Source: Desulfobulbaceae bacterium (GTDB lineage Bacteria > Desulfobacterota > Desulfobulbia > Desulfobulbales > Desulfobulbaceae). Taken from it: 7,406 nt of DNA. The notes beneath the pieces were generated by a model. It saw only the letters and a list, made by a program, of their open reading frames with translations, made no database searches and was not told the DNA's origin. Shown piece after piece: positions 1 to 5,905 of this stretch (position 1 is the stretch's first letter; each line of letters opens with the position of its first letter). The position numbers were made by a program, and so were the translations under genes. The DNA lies in assembly GCA_026986885.1 (NCBI GenBank), contig JALSNT010000585.1:1-7406 (forward strand). Direction: 5' to 3'.

Positions 1-1040
<1,040 letters not shown>

Positions 1041-1111
1041 GCGCCGGGAGACTTGCCAATCTCGTTAAAATGCTTACAGAATAAGATATCCCGTAACCGA
1101 GATCATCCGGG

Positions 1112-1142
1112 CCGACTGTCAACGCCCTTGATTTCCGGTCGG
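1112..1142 (+). repeat. Imperfect inverted repeat in the purA-rpoZ gap
   Basis: CCGAC (1112-1116) can pair with GTCGG (1138-1142). Inside this, TCAA (1119-1122) can pair with TTGA (1128-1131) around a CGCCC loop. The two short stems are separated by unpaired bases (2 on one side, 6 on the other), and no T-run follows, so it does not look like an intrinsic terminator. It lies about 22 bases upstream of rpoZ, in its leader. It could be a chance structure; the rest of the 1041-1164 gap shows no gene or convincing promoter. Confidence 0.22.
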
Positions 1143-1164
1143 ACACTATTTGGAGAAATAAATT

Positions 1165-1440
1165 ATGGCTCGTATTACTGTGGAAGATTGCCTGGAAACT
1201 GTGGGAAATCACAACAGATTTTCCCTTATTCACCTGGCGGTTGAACGCATTCGTCAGCATCGTAAGGGAGAGCCTTTTCTGGTTTCCGGGAAAAATAAGG
1301 AAATCGTTATGACCCTGCGGGAGATTGCCGCCGGCAAAGTTACCTTTGACAATATTTTTGAACTGCCGGAGGAACGAAAATCCAGAGAGGCGGAACTCCT
1401 TGCCGCGGAAGAGAGCGAAGAAGCGCCGGAAACAACCTGA
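1165..1440 (+). CDS. rpoZ: RNA polymerase omega subunit RpoZ
   Basis: This 91-residue protein matches omega, the small subunit that wraps the beta' C-terminus, helps assemble RNA polymerase and forms part of (p)ppGpp binding site 1. It starts MARITVEDCLE, close to the E. coli MARVTVQDAVE, so the N-terminal A-R-(V/I)-T residues that contribute to site 1 are kept. The next family landmarks are NRFSLIHLAVERIRQ and a TLREIAAGKVTF segment matching the conserved ALREI block. The C-terminus is a variable acidic tail. A GGAGA ribosome binding site (1152-1156) sits 8 bases ahead of the ATG. In many proteobacteria rpoZ follows gmk; here its upstream neighbour is purA. Length is normal and the assignment is secure. 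Confidence 0.95.
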   Translation: MARITVEDCLETVGNHNRFSLIHLAVERIRQHRKGEPFLVSGKNKEIVMTLREIAAGKVTFDNIFELPEERKSREAELLAAEESEEAPETT

Positions 1441-1450
1441 AGAAGGTGGA

Positions 1451-1459
1451 TGGTATTAT
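1451..1459 (+). promoter_or_regulatory. Possible extended -10 promoter for dnaJ
   Basis: TGGTATTAT fits the extended -10 pattern TG-N-TATAAT with one mismatch in the hexamer. No good -35 is present at 16 to 18 bases upstream, which extended -10 promoters tolerate. It lies just after the rpoZ stop. A start about 7 bases downstream would place the two hairpins at the 5' end of a leader of roughly 115 bases ahead of dnaJ. No CIRCE element and no clear heat-shock sigma-32 promoter was found. Tentative. Confidence 0.33.
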
Positions 1460-1467
1460 TTTTGCAG

Positions 1468-1496
1468 GTCCGGGAGAACTATATCTCCCGTGGGAC
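1468..1496 (+). promoter_or_regulatory. Hairpin 1 in the dnaJ leader
   Basis: CGGGAGA (1471-1477) and TCTCCCG (1484-1490) form a perfect 7-bp stem around the loop ACTATA. GTC (1468-1470) can pair with GAC (1494-1496) below a 3-base bulge on the 3' side, extending it. There is no T-run after it, so it does not look like an rpoZ terminator. Position suggests a leader structure at the 5' end of the dnaJ transcript, either stabilising the RNA or acting in regulation; that role is inference. Confidence 0.5.
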
Positions 1497-1512
1497 TGTG
1501 TGCATAAACAGC

Positions 1513-1547
1513 GGCATGATCCTGGGCAGCATAACAGGATGATGCCC
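1513..1547 (+). promoter_or_regulatory. Hairpin 2 in the dnaJ leader, with two alternative pairings
   Basis: Fold A pairs GGCATGATCCTG (1513-1524) with CAGGATGATGCC (1535-1546): 11 of 12 pairs, a single G-G mismatch, 10-base loop. Fold B pairs GGGCAGCAT (1524-1532) with ATGATGCCC (1539-1547): 8 of 9 pairs, loop AACAGG. The folds share the right arm, so only one can form at a time. Neither covers the weak Shine-Dalgarno-like GGTAGG (1573-1578), so simple masking of the ribosome site is not apparent. The stems are clear in the sequence; a switching role is inference. Confidence 0.5.
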
Positions 1548-1580
1548 TCACTTGCAGCGGAAAACTTCAATCGGTAGGCT

Positions 1581-2735
1581 ATGAAGAAGTGTTATTATGA
1601 AATTTTAGGGGTTTCCCGGGATGCCGATGGCGAGGTGATAAAAAAATCATATCGCAAACTGGCCATGAAATATCATCCGGACCGTAATCCCGGAGATGCC
1701 GATGCCGAGGCCCGTTTTAAAGAGGCGGCCGAGGCCTATGAGGTTTTAAGCGATCAGCAGAAGCGGCGGCTGTATGATACCTACGGTCATGAAGGCCTGA
1801 AAAATACCGGCTATCACGGTCCGGGAAGCAGCGAAGATATCTTCTCCCATATGAGTGATATTTTTGGAGATTTGTTCGGATTCGGCGGCCGCAGGCAACA
1901 TGATCCCCATGGGCCGGTTGCCGGTGATGATCTCCGCTATGATCTTGAAATATCGTTTATGGAAGCCGTGCATGGGGTGGAGCGGGAGATTGAAATTACC
2001 AAGCGGGAAACCTGCTGGACCTGTGAAGGAACAGGAGCCCGGCCCGGCCATAAACCTCAGACCTGTCCCAGTTGCGGTGGTCGCGGTCAGGTGATACGCT
2101 CCCAGGGTTTTTTTCAGGTCAGTTCTACCTGTCCGCAGTGCCATGGCAGTGGTCAGGTTATCAGCGACCCCTGTGGAGACTGCAACGGTTCCGGCCTTGT
2201 CAACCGAACGAAGAAGGTAAATTTGAAGATACCTGCCGGCGTTGATACCGGTTCCAGGATGCGCCTTTCCGGTGAAGGAGAGGGGGGACGGCGGGGAGGA
2301 CAAGCCGGTGATCTCTATATTGTAATTCATGTCGGCGCCCATGATTTTTTCCAGCGGGACGGCCGAACCATCTATCTTAAATATCCCCTGTCCATGATCC
2401 GGGCAGCCCTTGGTTGTGAAATTGAGGTGCCCACCATTGACGGATCCGCACTACTCAAGATACCGGCTGGAACACAAACCGGTCGGCAGTTCACCTTGCG
2501 GGGGGAGGGAGTAGTCAGTCTGCGTGGCGGTCGACGCGGTGATATGGTTGTTGAAGTACAGGTGCAGACCCCAACCGGATTGAGCAAGAGACAAAAAGAG
2601 TTGCTCTGTGAGTTTGATGAGCTATGTTGCGAACAGGAAGAAGAAGGTTTTTTTGCCAGACTTTTCCATGGGCATTTGAGCAGGCATAAGAAGAATATCT
2701 CGGAAAATAACAAAGAGGAAGTCCGTGGGGACTGA
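1581..2735 (+). CDS. dnaJ: Class A (type I) J-protein co-chaperone DnaJ
   Basis: DnaJ delivers unfolded clients to DnaK and stimulates its ATPase. The 384-residue protein has the full class A layout: a J-domain (about residues 4-69) with YYEILGV and the essential HPD at 32-34; a short Gly/Phe region (about 70-112, with [11 protein letters not shown]); a zinc-finger domain with all four CxxCxGxG repeats (Cys 145/148, 162/165, 184/187, 198/201); two beta-sandwich client-binding domains (about 210-330); and a basic, charged tail. Usual family length is about 370 to 380. The ATG is fixed by J-domain homology, although the Shine-Dalgarno is poor (GGTAGG only 2 bases before the start). No grpE or dnaK is adjacent. 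The stop is 3 bases before moaC, so the two are probably cotranscribed. The 140-base leader holds two hairpins. Confidence 0.96.
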   Translation: MKKCYYEILGVSRDADGEVIKKSYRKLAMKYHPDRNPGDADAEARFKEAAEAYEVLSDQQKRRLYDTYGHEGLKNTGYHGPGSSEDIFSHMSDIFGDLFGFGGRRQHDPHGPVAGDDLRYDLEISFMEAVHGVEREIEITKRETCWTCEGTGARPGHKPQTCPSCGGRGQVIRSQGFFQVSSTCPQCHGSGQVISDPCGDCNGSGLVNRTKKVNLKIPAGVDTGSRMRLSGEGEGGRRGGQAGDLYIVIHVGAHDFFQRDGRTIYLKYPLSMIRAALGCEIEVPTIDGSALLKIPAGTQTGRQFTLRGEGVVSLRGGRRGDMVVEVQVQTPTGLSKRQKELLCEFDELCCEQEEEGFFARLFHGHLSRHKKNISENNKEEVRGD

Positions 2736-2738
2736 TGC

Positions 2739-3227
2739 ATGAAGGAAAGCGCAGGGTTCACCCATTTCGACAGTGACGGCAACGCGAAAATGGTTGATGT
2801 CAGCGCCAAGGATGAAACCGTTCGCCGGGCAACTGCTGAAGGCCGGATATCAATGTCTAAGAAGGCCTACACAATGGTTAGGGCCGGTTCCATTAAAAAA
2901 GGTGATGTCCTCGGCGTCGCCCGGATTGCCGCTATTATGGCGGCCAAAAAAGTGGATCAGCTCATTCCGCTCTGTCATCCGCTGGCCGTTACCGGTATTG
3001 ATGTCGGTTTTCGCTTCCTTGATGAGCAGCGGACAGTTGCAATTGAGGCGACTGTCGGTATCACCGGAAAAACCGGTGTGGAGATGGAGGCATTAACAGC
3101 TGTTTCCGTTGCCGCTTTGACGATTTATGATATGTGTAAGGCCGTAGACAAGACCATGGTAATTTCCGATATCCGTCTGTTGAAAAAAAGCGGCGGCAAG
3201 AGTGGTGAATTTGTCCGGCCGATATGA
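2739..3227 (+). CDS. moaC: Cyclic pyranopterin monophosphate synthase MoaC
   Basis: MoaC converts the cyclised GTP product of MoaA (3',8-cyclo-7,8-dihydro-GTP) to cyclic pyranopterin monophosphate, the second step of molybdenum/tungsten cofactor synthesis. The 162 residues match the usual length of about 160. Landmarks are MVDVSAK (18-24), [14 protein letters not shown] (53-66), the LCHPL motif (78-82) whose His is catalytic, [12 protein letters not shown] (110-121) with the conserved acidic residues, YDMCKAVDK (130-138) with the conserved Asp and Lys, and KKSGGKSG near the end. All key residues seen in the family are present. The start is 3 bases after the dnaJ stop; a GTGGGG stretch at 2725-2730 and an AGAGGAAG at 2714-2721 are possible ribosome sites inside dnaJ. 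No other moa, moe or mog gene is adjacent, so it is an isolated member of its pathway. Confidence 0.96.
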   Translation: MKESAGFTHFDSDGNAKMVDVSAKDETVRRATAEGRISMSKKAYTMVRAGSIKKGDVLGVARIAAIMAAKKVDQLIPLCHPLAVTGIDVGFRFLDEQRTVAIEATVGITGKTGVEMEALTAVSVAALTIYDMCKAVDKTMVISDIRLLKKSGGKSGEFVRPI

Positions 3228-3232
3228 TTGAT

Positions 3233-3261
3233 TTGTCGGATGGTACCCCATCCGGTACTAT
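3233..3261 (+). promoter_or_regulatory. Possible sigma-70 promoter for the dksA group
   Basis: TTGTCG (3233-3238) and TACTAT (3256-3261) each match 4 of 6 consensus bases and are 17 bases apart. They lie in the only sizeable gap before dksA; transcription would begin near 3268, giving a leader of about 54 bases with a clear GGAGA ribosome site (3312-3316) ahead of the dksA ATG. Nearly all the spacer is a perfect inverted repeat (separate entry). Moderate to weak match. Confidence 0.33.
3237..3254 (+). terminator. Hairpin downstream of moaC: weak terminator or operator-like inverted repeat
   Basis: CGGATGG (3237-3243) and CCATCCG (3248-3254) form a perfect 7-bp GC-rich stem with the loop TACC, 9 bases after the moaC stop. 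The following sequence is AT-rich (GTACTATTCATTATTTA) but has no uninterrupted T-run, so it is at best a weak intrinsic terminator for dnaJ-moaC. An overlapping alternative stem pairs GTACC (3243-3247) with GGTAC (3254-3258). It also overlaps the predicted dksA promoter spacer, so a protein-binding operator is an alternative reading. Confidence 0.42.
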
Positions 3262-3321
3262 TCATTATTTACTGGTAACGGCAGGAAAAATGGATCCCTG
3301 CAAATAAAACCGGAGACGGTT

Positions 3322-3684
3322 ATGAAGGATAGTGATTTGAAAAACCTCAAGGAACAGCTTGAGGCGATGAAGAAAGAAATATATGCCGATGTCGAACAAA
3401 CCCTGTCGGAAATGACCGCCCAGTCCGGTAATATTCCCGATCCCAATGATCGGGCAACCGTTGAATCGGACCGTGGTTTTGAATTGCGTCTCCGGGGACG
3501 GGAGCGTAAACTCATGGAAAAAATCGATGAGGCCCTTGCCCGGATTAAAGAGGGAGCATACGGGATTTGTCAGGAGTGCGGGGAAAAAATATCGGTCAAA
3601 AGGCTTGAGGCCAGGCCTGTGGCCGAACTATGTATTGATTGTAAAATCCGCCAGGAACAGCGGGAAAAGGAACAGGGTCGGTAA
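3322..3684 (+). CDS. dksA: DksA/TraR family RNA polymerase-binding transcription factor, short form
   Basis: DksA-type proteins insert a coiled coil into the RNA polymerase secondary channel and, with (p)ppGpp, reset transcription during starvation. The 120-residue protein has a long coiled coil (about 5-78) whose tip carries DPNDRA (40-45), the DxxDxA motif, and a C4 zinc finger C83-x2-C86-x17-C104-x2-C107. Tip-to-finger spacing (D43 to C83) equals that of E. coli DksA (D74 to C114), so the 31 missing residues are all at the N-terminus. Using that offset, residues I recall as forming (p)ppGpp site 2 in E. coli (R91, L95, K98, R129, K139) correspond to R60, L64, K67, R98 and K108 here, all identical. 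A GGAGA site 5 bases before ATG supports the start. galT follows after 6 bases. Confidence 0.93.
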   Translation: MKDSDLKNLKEQLEAMKKEIYADVEQTLSEMTAQSGNIPDPNDRATVESDRGFELRLRGRERKLMEKIDEALARIKEGAYGICQECGEKISVKRLEARPVAELCIDCKIRQEQREKEQGR

Positions 3685-3690
3685 CAGATC

Positions 3691-4692
3691 ATGCCTGAAT
3701 TACGGAAGGATCCAATTCTCGGGCGATGGATTATCATTGCCCAGGAAAGGGGAAAACGACCCACGGATTTCATTATTGAGGATGTGGAAACCAAAGGGGG
3801 CTTTTGCCCGCTCTGTCCCGGCAATGAAAAGACGACTCCCCCCGAGGTCCTGGTCTATGGACGTGAGCCCGGTATGCCGCCGAATTCTTCAAGCTGGCGT
3901 CTGCGTGTTGTCCCCAATAAGTATCCGGCTCTGGTTATTGAAGGGGATCTCGATAAGCAGGGTGAAGGCCTTTATGATCGCATGAACGGCATTGGTGCCC
4001 ATGAGGTCATTGTTGAAAGTCCCAGGCATGAGGATCGTTTTGCCTATCTGCCCCATGAACAGATGATTCTGACCTTCAGGGCCTTCCGGGAACGGATTTG
4101 GGATCTGTCCAAGGATCCGCGTTTTCGCTATGTTATGGTGTTTAAAAATTTCGGCAAGGCTGCTGGAGCGTCCCTTGAACATTCACATTCCCAACTCGTT
4201 GCCCTGCCGGTGTTGCCCCGTATGGTTACTTCCGAGCTGGATGGGAGTCTTTCCTATTTCAAGTACAAAGACCGCTGTATTTTTTGTGATATAATTCGCC
4301 AGGAGATTCAGCAGAATATTCGCCTGGTATGTGAAAATGACGAATTTGTCTGTCTGACCCCGTTTGCCCCCAGGATGCCTTTTGAAATGTGGATCATGCC
4401 CAGGCAGCACAATTCATCGTATGTTGATCAGTCCGGTCAGTCGTTATCAGCTTTGACCGATATATTTTCCGAGACTTTGCGGCGTCTTGATTCCTGTATC
4501 CCGGGCATTCCCTATAATTTTGTTCTCCATACCCAACCCCTCCGCTCCCAGCCGCTTGACCATTACCACTGGCATTTTGAGATTGTTCCCAAGGTTACAA
4601 GTATTGCCGGCTTTGAGTGGGGTTCCGGGTTTTATATCAATCCCATGCCACCTGAAGATGCCTGCCGGTATCTGCGGGAGGTGGAACTTTAG
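3691..4692 (+). CDS. galT: Galactose-1-phosphate uridylyltransferase family protein (GalT)
   Basis: GalT enzymes transfer a nucleotide between sugar phosphates through a covalent nucleotidyl-histidine. The 333 residues are typical. HSHSQ (164-168) is the HxHxQ active-site motif, with His166 the expected nucleophile. CPLC (Cys39, Cys42), His113 and His164 align with the zinc ligands of the E. coli enzyme, and Glu182, His280, His293 and His295 (in HYHWHFEI) with its second metal site. An additional CIFC pair (196-199) is present. The motif reads HSHSQ where E. coli GalT has HPHGQ; HSHSQ also occurs, from memory, in relatives that act on ADP-glucose, so the donor sugar nucleotide is not certain. 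It is 6 bases after dksA with only a weak ribosome site, suggesting translational coupling. No other Leloir-pathway gene is visible. Confidence 0.9.
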   Translation: MPELRKDPILGRWIIIAQERGKRPTDFIIEDVETKGGFCPLCPGNEKTTPPEVLVYGREPGMPPNSSSWRLRVVPNKYPALVIEGDLDKQGEGLYDRMNGIGAHEVIVESPRHEDRFAYLPHEQMILTFRAFRERIWDLSKDPRFRYVMVFKNFGKAAGASLEHSHSQLVALPVLPRMVTSELDGSLSYFKYKDRCIFCDIIRQEIQQNIRLVCENDEFVCLTPFAPRMPFEMWIMPRQHNSSYVDQSGQSLSALTDIFSETLRRLDSCIPGIPYNFVLHTQPLRSQPLDHYHWHFEIVPKVTSIAGFEWGSGFYINPMPPEDACRYLREVEL

Positions 4693-4696
4693 GAGG
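4691..4696 (+). promoter_or_regulatory. Consensus ribosome binding site overlapping the galT stop
   Basis: AGGAGG overlaps the galT TAG (TAGGAGG) and lies 5 bases before a GTG codon at 4702. It is the strongest Shine-Dalgarno in the window and fixes GTG as the start of the response regulator. The arrangement makes cotranscription with galT very likely and compensates for the non-ATG start. Confidence 0.82.
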
Positions 4697-4701
4697 AATC
4701 A

Positions 4702-5064
4702 GTGGCTGAAAAGAAAAAGATACTCCTGGTAGATGATGAAGAGGGTATTCAGCTTTTATATCGGGAGGAATTTGAGGACGAAGGGTTTGAGGTTGCATCC
4801 GCCTATAACGGGGAAGAGGCCCTTGAGCTGTTCAAAAAGGATCCGCCGGATCTTGTCATCCTCGATATTAATATGCCGGGGATGAATGGTATTGAGGTCC
4901 TGCGGCAGATGAAGGAGATGAAACCTGATCTGCCGGTAATACTCAGCTCTGCCTATCAGGAATATAAACAGGATTTCGGCACCTGGGCCTCTGAGGAGTA
5001 CATCGTTAAATCCGCCAATATGGATGAGCTTAAGGCCGCAGTTCACAAGTATCTTGATGCGTAG
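4702..5064 (+). CDS. Single-domain (CheY-like) response regulator
   Basis: This 120-residue protein is one receiver domain with no output domain. The sequence shows the acidic pair D11-D12 (ILLVDDEE), the phosphoacceptor D55 in LVILDINMPG, the conserved hydroxyl residue at S82/S83 (VILSSA) and the invariant lysine K103 (VKS); all switch residues are present. Such proteins act through protein contacts: as chemotaxis-type effectors, phosphorelay intermediates, or partners of a histidine kinase encoded elsewhere. The start is GTG, supported by a perfect AGGAGG 5 bases upstream. The gene follows galT by 9 bases and precedes the FolE2-like gene by 33. No kinase or chemotaxis gene is in the window, so its partner and output cannot be told. 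Identity as a receiver is secure; cellular role is unknown. Confidence 0.94.
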   Translation: MAEKKKILLVDDEEGIQLLYREEFEDEGFEVASAYNGEEALELFKKDPPDLVILDINMPGMNGIEVLRQMKEMKPDLPVILSSAYQEYKQDFGTWASEEYIVKSANMDELKAAVHKYLDA

Positions 5065-5080
5065 CTTCTGCGGCATTGCC

Positions 5081-5096
5081 GGTAACTGTTTTTACC
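5081..5096 (+). promoter_or_regulatory. Small hairpin immediately before the FolE2-like start codon
   Basis: GGTAA (5081-5085) pairs with TTACC (5092-5096) around CTGTTT, ending 1 base before the ATG at 5098. No Shine-Dalgarno sequence is visible in this stretch. It overlaps a second tiny stem, CGGC/GCCG (5071-5081), followed by TGTTTTTA, which is too short to call a terminator. The hairpin might limit initiation, but a 5-bp stem can arise by chance. Confidence 0.22.
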
Positions 5097-5097
5097 C

Positions 5098-5814
5098 ATG
5101 AAGGATATTCAAAACCTGCGGGACAACCGGCGGATAAACATTCGCAAGGTCGGGGTAAAAACAATTTGTTATCCGGTGACCGTGCTGGACCGGGAAAATC
5201 GGACTCAGCAGACCGTGGCCACGGTCAATATGTATGTCAACCTGCCGCACAGGTTCAAAGGTACCCATATGAGCCGGTTTGTCGAGATTTTGAACCGGTT
5301 CCACGGTAATTTTAATCTTCATCATTTTCACCATATTCTTCAAGAGATGAAAGATCGGCTTGAGGCGGAGTCGGCTCATCTTGAAATTGAATTCCCCTTT
5401 TTTTTTCAGTCTGATTGTCCGGGTAGTGACATGGGAATCGACAGGTATTTATGTCGAATGCATGGATCTCTCAACCAGGTCGATGATCTGGTACTGGAAA
5501 TAGAGGTGCCGATTCATTTACCTGCCGGGGATTTGCAAAGCGGGGGCCTGCCCCGTTCTCTTGGAAGGTGGGGGCAGGCATGTGTCGCTGTTCGTTTTCA
5601 TCGCTTTATCTGGATTGAAGAGCTGATTCAACTCCTTGAAGAATGTCTGAGAAAAATCAGGATGCCGGAATCCGTGGAGTCCGTCTGCCGGACGGTCGGC
5701 GGTGTCCTGGTGGCACATCCTCATATCAGCTGGTTTCAGGTCGTTGTTGAAAATCTTGCCCATGGCTATTCTACCTTTGCTTCCGTGTCCGAGGATAAGC
5801 GAACGAGTGCATGA
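5098..5814 (+). CDS. FolE2-family (GTP cyclohydrolase I type 2, COG1469-like) protein lacking the catalytic motifs
   Basis: FolE2 converts GTP to 7,8-dihydroneopterin triphosphate for folate synthesis and belongs to the tunnel-fold superfamily. The N-terminal half is clearly FolE2: VGVKTICYPVTVLDR (18-32), QTVATVNMYVNLPHRFKG (38-55) and the hallmark GTHMSRFVEILN (55-66), then AHLEIEFPF (93-101). The fold resumes at IWIEELIQLLEE (171-182) and SWFQVVVEN (211-219). Between and after these the catalytic parts are altered. VPVTTLCPCSK is VPIHLPAGDL (137-146), losing the metal-binding Cys. GAHNQR reads GRWGQA (156-161), with Trp in place of His. The LLKRPDEKYVTE segment with its Glu is gone, and the final HNHSAYA region is AHGYSTFA. 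At 238 residues it is shorter than usual (about 260 to 310). The frame is intact and homology flanks the changes in one frame. The start is fixed by a TAA at 5083 in frame; no ribosome site is evident. Family secure, cyclohydrolase activity doubtful. Confidence 0.85.
   Translation: MKDIQNLRDNRRINIRKVGVKTICYPVTVLDRENRTQQTVATVNMYVNLPHRFKGTHMSRFVEILNRFHGNFNLHHFHHILQEMKDRLEAESAHLEIEFPFFFQSDCPGSDMGIDRYLCRMHGSLNQVDDLVLEIEVPIHLPAGDLQSGGLPRSLGRWGQACVAVRFHRFIWIEELIQLLEECLRKIRMPESVESVCRTVGGVLVAHPHISWFQVVVENLAHGYSTFASVSEDKRTSA
5398..5406 (+). repeat. T9 homopolymer inside the FolE2-like gene
   Basis: Nine consecutive T bases encode Phe101-103. It is the longest homopolymer in the window. Gaining one T would put a TGA stop three codons later; losing one would shift into a frame that closes about 35 codons on. 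FolE2 similarity continues in the same frame beyond it, so the tract is in frame as given. Confidence 0.75.
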
Positions 5815-5905
5815 ATTCGAAATGCTTGAGATCAGGGACGCCTGTTGTTCTGTATCGAAGATCGTGTAAGAAAAATACAAATTAGAGAAATAGAGAAGAG
5901 ATTAA

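Noticed and set aside
1053..1087. TTGCCA and TAAGAT as an rpoZ promoter
   Set aside because: The spacer is 23 bases, too long for a sigma-70 promoter, and no other -35 fits TAAGAT.
1128..1152. TTGATT and TATTTG as an rpoZ promoter
   Set aside because: The spacer is only 13 bases.
1558..1580. Poor ribosome site and TTGCAG...TAGGCT as a possible late dnaJ promoter
   Set aside because: Both hexamers match only 3 of 6 consensus bases and the transcript would be leaderless; not supportable.
1746..2342. Long minus-strand open frame (198 codons) opposite dnaJ
   Set aside because: It is antisense to a highly conserved gene, has no recognisable domain and no ribosome site; a shadow of dnaJ codon use.
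5071..5093. CGGC-ATT-GCCG followed by TGTTTTTA as a terminator after the response regulator
   Set aside because: A 4-bp stem with a 3-base loop and a 7-base gap to the T-run is too weak.
5398..5600. Frameshift in the FolE2-like gene as the cause of the missing catalytic motifs
   Set aside because: FolE2-type segments before (GTHMSRF) and after (IWIEELIQLLEE, WFQVVVEN) the altered region are in the same frame, and the other frames do not encode CPCSK or GAHNQR.
5833..5855. CAGG-GACG-CCTG hairpin followed by TTGTTCTGT as a terminator of the FolE2-like gene
   Set aside because: The stem is only 4 bp and the T-run is interrupted.
5826..5881. TTGAGA (5826-5831) or TTGTTC (5845-5850) as a -35 for a glyS promoter
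   Set aside because: No acceptable -10 occurs at 16 to 18 bases from either; TACAAA at 5876 is too far away.
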